DNA of 64,000 nucleotides from Larimichthys crocea (Eukaryota; Chordata; Actinopteri; Sciaenidae). Location: NCBI RefSeq assembly GCF_000972845.2, contig NC_040032.1:1383073-1447072 (forward strand), in the 5' to 3' direction. The notes beneath the pieces are model-generated. The model did not search any database and was not told the DNA's origin. It saw nothing but the letters and a program-made list of their open reading frames with translations. The position numbers and the translations under genes were made by a program. Below, piece after piece: positions 25,346-37,200 of the stretch. Position 1 is the stretch's first letter. Every line of letters begins with the position of its first letter.

Positions 25346-25785
25346 AACTATAGATGTGAATATTGGAGCCAGATTTCTAACAGGTTATATCATATTTAAA
25401 GAAGGGTTTTAAGAGCATAGAAAGCCCTTCTTCACTTGGCTCTGAGATTATTGACGGCCACATTGAAATGTCCTGAACATCATTTGAAGGAATGGTGATT
25501 ATCAAGTGAAACTTGTTTTCACCTCTCAGACTGACTGAAGTCGCAGAAGAGGAGGAAGAGGAGGACAGAGCAGAGTCCTCCAGGATCCAGACGGTTCTGT
25601 CACTAAGAGATGGACCGGTCCAAACATGAACCTCTAAAGTGTCAGACATGAAACCTGGGACGGCCAGGAGCACAAATTAAGAGAACGTAATACATAACTC
25701 ATGGATTTGACTCATTTTCAGTTCCCTCTGTTTGATTTTGTTCCATACGTTTAAAATCTCCACTAAAATGTGATTGCAAACATAA
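25346..25785 (+). pseudogene. Duplicate of the NLR first exon and flanks
   Basis: About 440 bp match 33951-34375, including the exon that starts the NLR protein. The initiating ATG is lost here (AGAAGAGGAGGAAG in place of AGAAGATGGAGGAAG). Several single-base insertions break the frame, and the splice donor is altered (AATTAAGAG instead of AAAGTAAGAG). It is either a dead duplicate or a noisy second version of the same locus. Confidence 0.75.
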
Positions 25786-26643
25786 ACAACAGACATATAT
25801 GAACGTAGACTCCTCAATGAGCCGTTTGAATCGTTGTCGCGATACGTCCAACATGTCCACCATATTGGATGTGGCAGATCTTGCGTAAACTAATAACAGA
25901 AAATAGACCTGAACTTCATAAAGCGCCTTTCCTACAAAGTTCTTTAAGTGAAGTCTCATTATACACCCATTCACACACAACACTAAGTATTCTGGGAAAC
26001 ACAACAGGCACCAAAAACAACGTATGTAACTTTTAAAGTATGATTATAAATGGTTACTCCTTATGTAAGCACCAAACCAACGTATGTATTTTTCTAATCT
26101 GAGGGTTACAGCTCACCGGGGGGCATTATGAACATACATATCTAATCAGCTAGACATTGCATTCGTCGTCTCGGTGTGTGTGTGTGGTGTTGGGTGGGGG
26201 TAAGTTAAAAAACCTGGAAAAGAATACTCTGCACAGCTGTTTTCCTGTGTTGGTCAGTTACTTTGCCAACATCCGAATGGCGGCGACGTCGACAATGGAT
26301 GTACAGTGTCAGAAATCACACAAACATATTGTACAATGACTGAAAATGACATGAATTAAATGAATGATAAAAATGATACAGTAATAGATTATGGTAGAAT
26401 AATGACAGTAATATATGTAGTGGGCGTCTGCAGGATCACAGCAGCAGCCACGATCCAGAGAACCTGCTGGACGACAGAGCACAGAAACTCCGGGGAGTTT
26501 GGTTAGTAACATGCATTTTAGCGCGTCCACAGATGGGAGAGGGGAGAGAATATGGCGAGCTCTCGCGATATCGCTCTTATACTCGAGAGGTGCGCTCTCG
26601 CGCCCTCCAGCAGGGCCGCTATCCTCTCGCGCGCGTGGCTCTC
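25786..26643. other. Non-coding, ending in a CpG-rich stretch
   Basis: No gene is supported. 26510-26650 is rich in CG dinucleotides (CTCGCGATATCGCTC, CTCTCGCGCGCGTGG), which suggests a promoter-like CpG island leading into the third flank copy. That would be at most a promoter for a transcript through 26700. Confidence 0.35.
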
Positions 26644-27018
26644 GGCGCCGCCGTTCAGACTCCATGTTGAGGTCGCAGAGCAGAAGGAGGAGAAGTGAAG
26701 GCTGAGGCAGGGTGAGTGTTAATCCAACATTTGATTTATTACATTATTTTATTATTGTCTCAACACAAACTACTTAATTTCTCTGACTCGCCGGTGTTTC
26801 GGTTCAACGAGTGACCGTGTTAACTGGTGCCCGTCAGCCGAGCGTGTCAGTGTGACGCAGTTTCAAACAGCAAGAGAACACGTAGCTGTCGTCGTGAATG
26901 CCTCTAGTTTTTCCTCGTCTACGTACTCAGTCGTGTTTTCAGAGACGGTGAAGAAACTTGTGAACATTGTGACACTAAAAAGATTTTTCACAGCGACCAA
27001 TCAGAGAAATTCAACTTT
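26644..27018 (+). repeat. Host flank segment, copy 3, joined to the BEL 5' LTR
   Basis: Direct match to 24545-24893 and inverted match to 24168-24523. The BEL LTR begins at 27019 immediately after AATTCAACTTT. Confidence 0.85.
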
Positions 27019-27306
27019 TGTAGCTGCCGTTAGAGACAGTTACATAGTTTAAGTTCATTTTTTGTACTTTTGGGTTAACAATTAAATAGTCTGCTTTGGG
27101 AATATCATATTTTTGTTGATAATGTATTTTGGGTTCATGCACAGGCAGAGAGTGCAAGATTGTATTGTACATTGTATGTGTTCAGTGGTGGAACACTGTA
27201 CGCAGCGAAAGAGTGACAGAGCACCTGGCATGCCAAAGGAAAAGATGTTGTGAAGCTGTATAATAATACTACAAAGATGTTTTGAAGTTTACTTGTGTGA
27301 ATAACA
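27019..27306 (+). mobile_element. BEL/Pao 5' LTR
   Basis: It starts TGTAGCTGCCG and probably ends AATAACA. It matches the 3' LTR from 33420 but lacks about 43 bp around GTTGTGTTGTAGAGGGGAGG and about 210 bp near the end that the 3' LTR has. Confidence 0.75.
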
Positions 27307-27638
27307 TTTAAAGGGGCGCTATAAGTATCAAAGTGTTGTGTTAGTGTTATACATGTTACTAAGTGCCTGTTGATGCTGGATCTACTGTAGTTACACCTTT
27401 ACTCAGTAACAGTACAAACACTATTTGTGTAAATAGCTAAGTAGTTAAACGGGAAGTGTTTTTTTGTGCATTGCAAGTAAGGATAAGTGCATTTATATTG
27501 TGAAAAGGTGTTCATGTCACGTTAAGTCACTCTAAAGAGTAGAAGGCTAAGTTAATTGCAATCAGAGTTATTAAGGCAATTGAACTATAAGCTGTTTATC
27601 AACACTCAAGCTAAGCTAGTTAATTAACTAGTTTATGT

Positions 27639-30600
27639 ATGTATGTGGTTGCTCAGGATAATGAAACTTTAGACACAAACTTATCAAAAGAAATTGACCT
27701 AAGCGCAGAGGCACAAGCTGCTGTGGATGAAGGACCACGAAGGAGCCAGAGAACCCGAAAACTTACTGAAATGGGTCAAGCACTCTATGATGCCAAATCC
27801 GGAAGCCTGCAGCATCACTTCGTAATTAATTACAAAAAATGGAAAGCTCTTGCTAAGGAGGCTAAGAAAGCCCTCCAAGGATCACCCTCAAGTGATATTC
27901 TCCAAGACCTCATGACCAAATTCCGCTATGCTTCAACAGATGTAAAAGGAGTTCATGAAGACTTGTGCCAACACATGGTTCCTGATGGGGAGACCCGACG
28001 ACGAGTAGACACTTGTCATGCTGTCTCAAGGTAGATCTTGAACTGTGCTAGGAACCATCTCGAAGAGAAGGATAAGGGTCAAGATTTTCATAAAGAACAA
28101 GCACGCTGGGCTGATGCTAGCTCTGTATTCTCATCATCAACATCTCAGAGGCTCAGTGCAAGCGTTAAATCAAGACATTCAAGTCTGTCCTCTACTAAGA
28201 AACAAGAAGCTGCAGCAGAGCTAGCAGCAACTCAAGCTACTTTAAAGGTCCTAGAAGAAATGGAACTTGAAAAACAAGAGCTTGAAAGTCTTGAAGCCGA
28301 GAATAGACAGAGGCTTGCACTACAAGAAGCAGAAAATGCTGCAAGAAAGAAGGAATTAGAAGAGAAGCGCAGATAGATAGCGCTCTTAGAGACAGTTAAG
28401 AAGATGAATGCTGCAAAAGCACGACTGCAAGTCTACAAACAAGAAGTTGGTTCAGACGAAGAGATATCAGAGTTGCTCCATGATTGTAAGCCTATGCAGG
28501 AGAAGCCTGTACTGAACCCAGGAAGTTTGGCAGTACATCATGCTGTACCACCACAAGGTGCTACACATGTACAACCTGTTGTGATGGCACAAACTGCCAC
28601 AAGAGGACAACCTTCTGCTAATGCTGAACAGGAGGATAGCACTACAGCACTGGCTAAAGCAATAGTAGAGTCCATAAATGCAAGCCGGCTCCCAGTACCA
28701 GAGCCCTCTGTTTTCAGTGGAGACCCACTAAGGTACAAGGACTGGAAAATGTGTTTCCAAACATTGATAGATTGAAAGAATATTCCAGTAAACGAGAAGG
28801 TCTACTACCTCCACAAGTATGTTAGCGGACCTGAAAGGAAAGCCATTGAGAGCTACTTCCTGTTAGGCACAAATGAAGCTTACTATGCAGCCTGGGATAT
28901 CCTAGAAGAAAGGTACGGAAGTTCCTTCATAATCGCTAAAGCCTTCAGGGATAAGCTCACTGCATGGCCAAAGATAGGACCCAAGGACAGCAATGAACTA
29001 ATGGAGTTTTCAGACTTCATTCAAGGCTGTCAAGCTGCAATGTCTCAGATTAAGAGTCTTGAAATCTTAAATGACTGTGGTGAAAATCAAAAAATGCTCA
29101 GCAAGCTTCCTGATTGGTTAACTGCCAGCTGGAACAGAAAGGTCATTGAGATTGAAGAAGCAAGACAGGAATTCCCTGGCTTCAGCCAATTTGTTGACTT
29201 TGTCACAAAGGAAGCCAAAATAGCTTGTAACCCAGTAACGTCACTTCATGCTCTGAAGTCTGGTGATGGTGAAAAAATGAAGACACCAAAGACTCGAACC
29301 ATTGGTGCAACGGTATTGGCAAGTAACTCTGAAGAAAACCCAGATGCTAAAGAGTGTGTTTTTTGTGAGAAGCTAAATCATAACATCCAGACATGTCGAA
29401 GGTTCATGAACAAGTCTATAGCAGAACGAGTCAAGTTTGTGCAAATGAAAAAATTGTGCTTTGGATGTTTGAAAACAGGACACCATTCAAAGAACTGTGA
29501 ACGGAGAAGTGTCTGTGACACATGTAAAAGGAAACACCCAACGTGTTTACATGAAGACCGTACCAAGGAAGATGGAAGGAAAGAACAACGGGTTGACGAA
29601 CGTAAAGAGAGTGGAAAACACTCAAAGGAGAAGGATAGAACAGATTCTAAACAGACCAATGAAGTGTCATATGAAGCAACATCTAACCGGGTGGTGCAAG
29701 ACATGAACAGCACCTATACATCCACAGTTATTCCAGTCTGGCTGTCCACGACAAGTAACCCAGAGACTGAGATTCTCGTATATGCACTTTTGGACAACCA
29801 AAGTGACACCACCTTCATTCTGCAAGAGAAGGCAGAAACTTTGGACACGCAGAAAGAGTCTGTGCATTTAAAGCTCTCCACATTGTCATCCCGAAGAGCT
29901 GTCATTCCAAGTCAGAAGATTACTGGGCTGCAGGTCAGAGGCTTTTATTCATCAAAGAAAATCCCTCTCCCAGTAACCTATTCAAGAGAGTTTATTCCTG
30001 CCAATCTAAATCATATTCCTACACCCAAGACAGCAAGGGCATGGCCACATCTAGAGCACCTTGCCGAAGAGATTGCACCTTTAATCCAATGTGATATTGG
30101 TTTGCTCATAGGTTACAATTGTTCTCAAGCCTTGCTGCCAAGAAAAATTGTGTCAGGCAAAGACAATGAGCCGTTTGCTCAAAGAACGGACCCTGGCTGG
30201 ACTATAGCTGACTGTGTCAATCCCTGTGTCGACTATGGCGATGCCATTGGAAGCAGCCACAGCATCAGTGTAAGACAGGTGACACCTCATCTTAAGTCAC
30301 CAACTAATCTAACAAGTGAAGTCCGATACATTTGCCAAACGCAAGTCAAGGAGTTAGTCACTCCACCAGATGTGATAAAGGTGCTCGAGTCAGACTTCAC
30401 AGAGAGAACAGTTGAGGATGCTCACTTCTCTCAAGAGGATCTCTGCTTCATATCAATAATGGAGGAAGGAATCAGAATAAAGGTAGATGGTCACTGTGAA
30501 ATGCCTCTGCCATTTAAGGAAGACAGGCCAAGTCTGTCAGACAACAGTAAATGTGCACATCACCGTCTCAAGTGTTTGAGAAAACGATTTGAGAAGGACA

Positions 30601-30839
30601 AGCAGTACCATAAGGACTATGTAACCTTCATGAGCGAAACAATAGCTCGCGGAGATGCTGAAAAGGTACCAGAAGATCAACTTAACAAGAGCCCTGCCTG
30701 GCACATCCCGCACCATGGGGTGTATCACCCACAGAAACCAGGGAAAATAAGGGTCGTGTTCGATTGTTCAGCAAAGTATCAAGGTGTGTCGCTGAATGAT
30801 CACCTGCTTACTGGGCCAGAATTGACAAATACTTTATAG
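27639..30839 (+). pseudogene. BEL gag, zinc knuckle, protease and start of reverse transcriptase
   Basis: The open pieces are 27639-28037, 28038-28376, 28404-28775 and 28777-30839. The gag part shows the DUF1759-like region (FSGDPLRYKDWKMCFQTLID, then VYYLHKYVSGPERKAIE). Zinc knuckles CVFCEKLNHNIQTC and CFGCLKTGHHSKNC follow. The aspartic protease signature reads YALLDNQSDTTFI. The reverse transcriptase begins near 30700 (PGKIRVVFDCSAKYQGVSLN). A stop and frameshifts divide the frame. Confidence 0.88.
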
Positions 30840-32290
30840 GTAGGTGTTCTCTGCCGGTTTCGCAAAGGTCCAGGAGCCATAATGTGCGATATTGAACGCA
30901 TGTTTCATCAATTTCACGTAAAGGCAGAAGACCAAGACTATTTGAGATTTCTCTGGTAGGACAATGGGGACTTTCAAGCCCAACCATCAGTCATCAGGAT
31001 GAGAGTGCACTTGTTTGGGGCAGCCTCATCGCCTGGCTGTGCAAATTATGGCCTCAAACATGTTGCCATCCGAGGGCGAGGTCACTTCAATGAAGCATCC
31101 ATTTGCTTCATTGAAAGAAACTTTTATGTGGATGATGGCCTGATAAGTGTGTTCACAATAGATGAAGCAATACAGTTGGTCAGTGAAGCGAGGCAGCTTT
31201 GTAGCGCTACGTATCCACAAATTTGTTTCCAACCGCCAAGAGGTACTTGCATCAATCCCCAAAGAACAGTGTGCTGAAACAGTACGAAATCAAGACTTAG
31301 CTTTGGGTGAGCAACAAGTGGAGAGAGCGCTAGGTGTTAAATGGTGTGTAGCTTCAGACCAATTCCAGTTCAGAGTGATTGTGAATGAGCGTCCACTCTC
31401 TAGAAGAAGTGTTTTGTCAACAGTTGCCTCTATCTACAACCCGCTTGGTTTTGTAGCTCCTTTCATTTTGGTCAGGAAGCAAATACTTCAGCAGATGTGC
31501 CGAGACAAGTTGGGGTGGGATGAACCACTACCTGATGTCCTTCGGCCACAATGGGAGGAATGGTTGTTGGAGCTACAGAACCTAGCTGATGTCAAAATTC
31601 GGTGATGTTACCTTCCAGAAGGTTTCGGAGAAGTCCAGAAATACGAACTCCATCACATTTCTGGCGCAAGCATCACTGGGTATGGTATGGAGAATGTACA
31701 TACCTGAGAGCAATCAATGCATCAAAACAAATCCACTGTTCCTTGGTCATGGGCAAGGCAAGAGTGGCCCCCACAAAGGTCACCACAGTGCCAAGACTTG
31801 AGCTGTCAGCTGCTGTTGTTGCTGTTCGGACAAGTGACATGCTTAAAGGAGAGTTGGAAATGAAAGATGCACAGGATTTCTTCTGGACAGACTCAGGTCG
31901 TTCTTGGATATGTCAACAATGACGCCAGACGATTTAATGTATTTGTTGCAAACCATGTCCAGCGCATCAAGGACGGTACTAATCCAAGCCAATGGAGACA
32001 TGTGGCTTCTGAAGAAAATCCTGCCGACCATGTGTCAAGGGGTCTCAAGGCAAAGGAGCTGATTGCATCCAACTGGTTTACTGGTCCAGATTTTCTCTGG
32101 TGTGATGAGCTTCCTAGTGAAAATATTAAGGTGGGAGAAGTTGCAGCTAAAGACCTAGAAGTTCGTAAGGCTGTGGTACACAAGGTGCACACTATGACAA
32201 CAGAATGTTCATTGATTGATTGCTTCCTAAAGTTCTCCAGTTGGACGAGGTTGGTCAAAGCCATCGCAAGACTTGTGCGACGTGCCAAGG
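30840..32290 (+). pseudogene. BEL reverse transcriptase and RNase H/Pao region, frameshifted
   Basis: Pieces include the catalytic FYVDDGL box near 31122 and the Pao-specific block RRSVLSTVASIYNPLGFVAP near 31420. An RNase H-like segment around 31600-32050 follows (VPRLELSAAVVAVR, ADHVSRG). The frame changes at least four times. Confidence 0.85.
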
Positions 32291-32440
32291 AGCTGGAAGG
32301 GTTGGCACAGCCTTCGGGAGCAATTTGGGGTTCAGTATCTTGCCCAAGGACACTTCGACATGCAGACCGCAGGAGCCGGGGATCGAACCGCCGATCATCT
32401 GATTAGTGGACCCGCTCTGCCTGTGAGCCACAGCCGCCCA
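32290..32440. repeat. Dispersed repeat inserted in the BEL element
   Basis: The block TTCAGTATCTTGCCCAAGGA, then AGCCGGGGATCGAACCGCCG, then TGAGCCACAGCCGCCC is a well-known dispersed fish sequence. It lies where the integrase zinc-binding part would be, so it replaced that region or accompanied its deletion. Confidence 0.65.
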
Positions 32441-32442
32441 TT

Positions 32443-33311
32443 CTATGTCAAGGAGGGAAGAACGGAACTAAAGCGGTACAGCCTGCTATCTACTTGTTTG
32501 TGTTCTCGTGCTGTGCACATAGAGCTTCTTGATGACATGACAGCCGATGCCTTCATCAATGCTTTTCATGCCTTTATTGCCCTACGTGGAAATGTACAAC
32601 TACTTCGATCTGACCAGGGCACTAACTTTGTTGGTGCAAGACGTGAACTCCTGGAAGCTGTAAAGGAGATGAACCAAGAACGCCTAAAGCAACTAGGCTG
32701 TGAGTTTGTCATGAACCCTCCATCAGCAAATCAGAACAATAAGAAGTGTGTTGACATCCATTCTGGATCCTTTTTCTCTGAGACTTGATGGTTTATCATT
32801 GAGGACTTATCTTTATGAAGTCATGGCGATCATAAACAGGAGACCTTTAACAGCGCACTTGCTCAATGATCCAGCTGGACCGCAAGCTCTTACACCCAAT
32901 CACATTTTGACAATGAAGTCTTCATTAGTCTTGCCACCACCTGGAGAGTTTGTGAAAGAAGACCTTTATCTTCACAAAAGATGGAGGAGAGTGCAACATT
33001 TAGCCAACAAGTTTTAGTCTAGATGGAAAAAGGAATACCTGTTGAACCTGCAACAGAGACAAAAATGGCACAAGACACATAGAAATGCAAAGATCAATGA
33101 TGTGGTGATTGTGCGAGACGATGCTGTTCCAAGAAATGAATGGAAGCTGGCTAAGGTAACTCAAGTGTACCCTGACGACGATGGATGTGTGAGGAAGCTA
33201 CAACTGATGATCAGTGACTCAGCACTAGATGAACAAGGGAAACGACTCACTAAACCAGTCTTCCTAGAGAAGCCCATCCACAAGACAGTTACCCTGCTTG
33301 AAGCTGAGTAG
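32443..33311 (+). pseudogene. BEL integrase core and C-terminal domain, frameshifted
   Basis: The core shows RAVHIELLDDMTADAF and LLRSDQGTNFVGA, carrying the second catalytic Asp. A Glu-bearing segment is not clearly visible past a frameshift near 32760. Then come NRRPLTAHLLND, LTPNHIL and a DUF5641-like block ending with WKLAKVTQVYPDDDG. A TAG interrupts it at 33016. Confidence 0.85.
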
Positions 33312-33419
33312 TATGTAATACTGCCTGCTCATAGTTCCTTGTTATAGATTTCATAAATCTCATGTGAATTCTAGTTTTGTTAAGTTCATTAGAAGAAATC
33401 ACCAGTGATTTGTTGGGAG

Positions 33420-33957
33420 TGTAGCTGCCGTTAGAGACAGTTACATAGTTTAAGTTCATTTTTTGTACTTTTGGGTTAACAATTGAATAGTCTGCTTTGG
33501 GAATATCATATTTTTGTTGATAATGTATTTTGGGTTCATGCACAGGCAGAGAGTGCAAGATTGTATTGTACATTGTATGTGTTCAGTGTTGGAACTAATG
33601 TTGTTGTGTTGTAGAGGGGAGGGGCATTGTTCGGATGCACTGTACGCAGCGAAAGAGTGACAGAGCACCTGGCATGCCAAAGGAAAAGATGTTGTGAAGC
33701 TGTATAATAATACTACAAAGATGTTTTGAAGTTTACCTTTTACTCCCCTTGAGTTGACGCGGCCAAAGAGGTATTTTTATGTTTGTTAGATATTTCTTTC
33801 ATGTTTATTCTCTGCGTATGATATGAAACTCAGTTTATGATTTGTTTACTTTGTCTAGTTCTCACGGCGTGACGGAGCACAGCGATGTGAAAATAAATGC
33901 CCGTGTATTAAGGGAACGTCTTGTGTCCGTGATTTTGACCAAAGGGAGTAATAACTA
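33420..33957 (+). mobile_element. BEL/Pao 3' LTR
   Basis: It starts TGTAGCTGCCG like the 5' copy. The segment 33739-33952 begins TTACTCCCC and ends GGGAGTAA, and is missing from the 5' LTR. It contains AATAAA at 33891 and could be an insertion with short inverted ends or the true R-U5 region lost from the other copy. It ends about 195 bp before the NLR start codon. Confidence 0.7.
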
Positions 33958-34152
33958 TAGATGTGAATATTTGGAGCCAGATTCTAACAGGTATATCTAT
34001 ATTTAAAGAATGTTTTAGAGCATAGAAAGCCCTTCTTCACTTGTCTCTGAGATTATTGACGGCCACATTGAAATGTCCTGAACATCATTTGAAGGGAATG
34101 GTGATTTCAAGTGAAACTTGTTTCACCTCTCAGACTGACTGAAGTCCAGAAG

Positions 34153-34271
34153 ATGGAGGAAGAGGAGGACAGAGCAGAGTCTCCAGGATCCAGACGTCTG
34201 TCTAAGAAGAGTGACCGGTCCAAACATGAACCTCTAAAGTTCAGACATGAACCTGGACGCTCAGACACAAA
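34153..34271 (+). CDS. NLR exon 1 (start codon)
   Basis: It begins ATGGAGGAAGAGGAGGAC and encodes [20 protein letters not shown] plus 19 further residues, ending SDTK across the splice. The donor AAA/GTAAGAG is consensus. Similar acidic starts ([21 protein letters not shown]) are typical of fish NLRC3-like proteins. Confidence 0.85.
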
Positions 34272-37200
34272 GTAAGAGAACTGATACTAACTCATGGATT
34301 TGACTCATTTTCAGTTCCCTCTGTTGATTTTGTTCATATTTTAAAATCTCCACTAAAATGTGATTGCAAACATAAATTTGTGGCATCTTCCTCTTAGTGT
34401 CTGTGACAGCTGTCAGTCACATAGAAAAGCTGTAATCTGATCCAAGAGGACAATTTATCAAAGATTCATGTGATCTGAATAAAAACATGTTGGTGTTTGC
34501 AGAGTTCAGTCCAACAGACGGAGAGCAGAGTCTCCAGGATCCATCTGTCTGTCTATGAAGAGTGACTGGTCCAAAGATCTTCCTCTACACTTCAGTGATG
34601 AACCTGGACCCTCAGACACAAAGTAAGAGACTGTTTTTACTGTAAACTGACCTGATGAAGATGATGCATTGATGATGAAGACAAACTGCTCAAAGACTTG
34701 TCTTCATGATGCAGAACTATGAGTGCAGATACTGTTTCAAACTCAGATGGATCTTATTTTATTCCTGCAGTAAAACACCTGAGAACCTCCATTTCAGAAT
34801 TTAACCTGGAAGAAAATCTTCAGATATTTTTGCTCTCATGTTGAAGTCGCTGTAAAGATTTGTAACTCTTCCAAATGTGAAAGAATCTGCTTCAAACGTG
34901 TCGTTCATTTTCAGAATCATTTGTTCAGAGTTTACAGTTAATTCACAGACATTTCCACAACTGAATAAAAACATGTTGGTGTTTGCAGAGTTCAGTCCAA
35001 CAGACGGAGAGCAGAGTCTCCAGGATCCATCTGTCTGTCTATGAAGAGTGACCAGTCCAAAGAACCTCCTCTGTTCTTCAGTGATGAACCTGGACCCTCA
35101 GACACAAAGTAAGAGACTGTTTTTACTGTAAACTGACCTGATGAAGATGATGCATTGATGATGAAGACAAACTGCTCAAAGACTTGTCTTCATGATGCAG
35201 AACTATGAGTGCAGATACTGTTTCAAACTCAGATGGATCTTATTTTATTCCTGCAGTAAAACACCTGAGAACCTCCATTTCAGAATTTAACCTGGAAGAA
35301 AATCTTCAGATATTTTTGCTCTCATGTTGAAGTCGCTGTAAAGATTTGTAACTCTTCCAAATGTGAAAGAATCTGCTTCAAACGTGTCGTTCATTTTCAG
35401 AATCATTTGTTCAGAGTTTACAGTTAATTCACAGACATTTCCACAACTGAATAAAAACATGTTGGTGTTTGCAGAGTTCAGTCCAACAGACGGAGAGCAG
35501 AGTCTCCAGGATCCATCTGTCTGTCTATGAAGAGTGACCAGTCCAAAGAACCTCCTCTGTTCTTCAGTGATGAACCTGGACCCTCAGACACAAAGTAAGA
35601 GACTGTTTTTACTGTAAACTGACCTGATGAAGATGATGCATTGATGATGAAGACAAACTGCTCAAAGACTTGTCTTCATGATGCAGAACTATGAGTGCAG
35701 ATACTGTTTCAAACTCAGATGGATCTTATTTTATTCCTGCAGTAAAACACCTGAGAACCTCCATTTCAGAATTTAACCTGGAAGAAAATCTTCAGATATT
35801 TTTGCTCTCATGTTGAAGTCGCTGTAAAGATTTGTAACTCTTCCAAATGTGAAAGAATCTGCTTCAAACGTGTCGTTCATTTTCAGAATCATTTGTTCAG
35901 AGTTTACAGTTAATTCACAGACATTTCCACAACTGAATAAAAACATGTTGGTGTTTGCAGAGTTCAGTCCAACAGACGGAGAGCAGAGTCTCCAGGATCC
36001 ATCTGTCTGTCTATGAAGAGTGACCAGTCCAAAGAACCTCCTCTGTTCTTCAGTGATGAACCTGGACCCTCAGACACAAAGTAAGAGACTGTTTTTACTG
36101 TAAACTGACCTGATGAAGATGATGCATTGATGATGAAGACTGAAAGATTTGTCTTCATGATGCAGACATGCTGTGTGTCTTACAGTACACTGCTGGTCTA
36201 CCACAGTTATTTAGAGACTTCTAACCTCAGTTTAAACCTAAATAACTCAAGCTGAGCTGCTCAAAGTGAAACAGTGAAGGATCATCAGCTCTCTTTAATG
36301 GAGGACTTTTATTGTGAAAGAGCTGCAGGAAGTGCTGAGTTTGTATGAATAACAAACGACAGGCAGATGACTGAATGTTTAATGAGACAGACAGACAGGA
36401 AAAGCTGTTAATGAATGTTCATGAAATCAAATCATCTTCATCACAGACTGAAAGCTGAATTCAAACAGAAAAGTAACGACACTTTTACTGTGTGAACATC
36501 TGAGCTTCCAGACAGTGTCGTCCAAATCTTGATCTTTGTCACCAACAGTCAACAAATCATTTGAGTGATAAAGAAATGTCTTCACAGAGAGAGGAAGAGG
36601 AGTCATGTTCCTGTGGAGGAGCAGCCGTCCTGCTGTGTTTGGTGTCAGGACGTCCTGAAGGATCCGGTCTCTACCAGCTGTGGACACTGGTTCTGCAGAC
36701 ACTGCATCACCTCATACTGGGACCAGTCTGCTTCATCAGGAGACTCCTCCTGTCCCCAGTGTGGAGAAAGATCCAGAACAAGACGTGGACTGCAGACAGC
36801 CAGTCAGACCAGCACTGTCCAAAGTAAGACTGTCCATTTCCTTCTCTAGATATTCTTCTATCCATCACTTTTTATTGCTGATGAAATAATCAGCAGATTG
36901 TCACATTTTCTTTGTTTAGTCTCAAACTTGTTTCTCTGTTTTAGTGAGTGGTGGTCTGCAGGAGGTTTTAGATGAACATAAGATCAGTCTGAAGACCAGA
37001 TGTGAACGTGTGACTGAAGGAAGTGATGAAACAGGAAGTGGAACCCTCCTCAACAGGATCTACACTGAGCTCTACATCACAGAGGGACAGAGTGAAGAGG
37101 TTCATACCCAACATGAGGTGAGGCAGCTTGAGACAGCTTCCAAGAAGAAGGAGACCCTCCATGACACTCCCATCAAATGCCACGACATCTTTAAAGCCTT

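Larger units (their letters stand above)
27019..33957 (+). mobile_element. BEL/Pao retrotransposon copy 2, near full length, inactive
   Basis: The order is 5' LTR, gag (27639 onward), zinc knuckles, protease, reverse transcriptase, RNase H/Pao region, integrase, C-terminal DUF5641-like region ending near 33311, and 3' LTR. Single protein with no env is typical of BEL/Pao elements. Inactivating lesions include the TGA after CFQTLID (28773-28775), a TAG replacing Trp near 30957, and several frameshifts. A foreign repeat has replaced part of the RNase H to integrase junction. No target-site duplication is seen, because the flanks are rearranged. Confidence 0.9.

Noticed and set aside
34153..36100. 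CRISPR-like array from the regular 486-bp repeats
   Set aside because: The units are long exon-intron cassettes with splice sites in a eukaryotic gene, not short repeat-spacer units.
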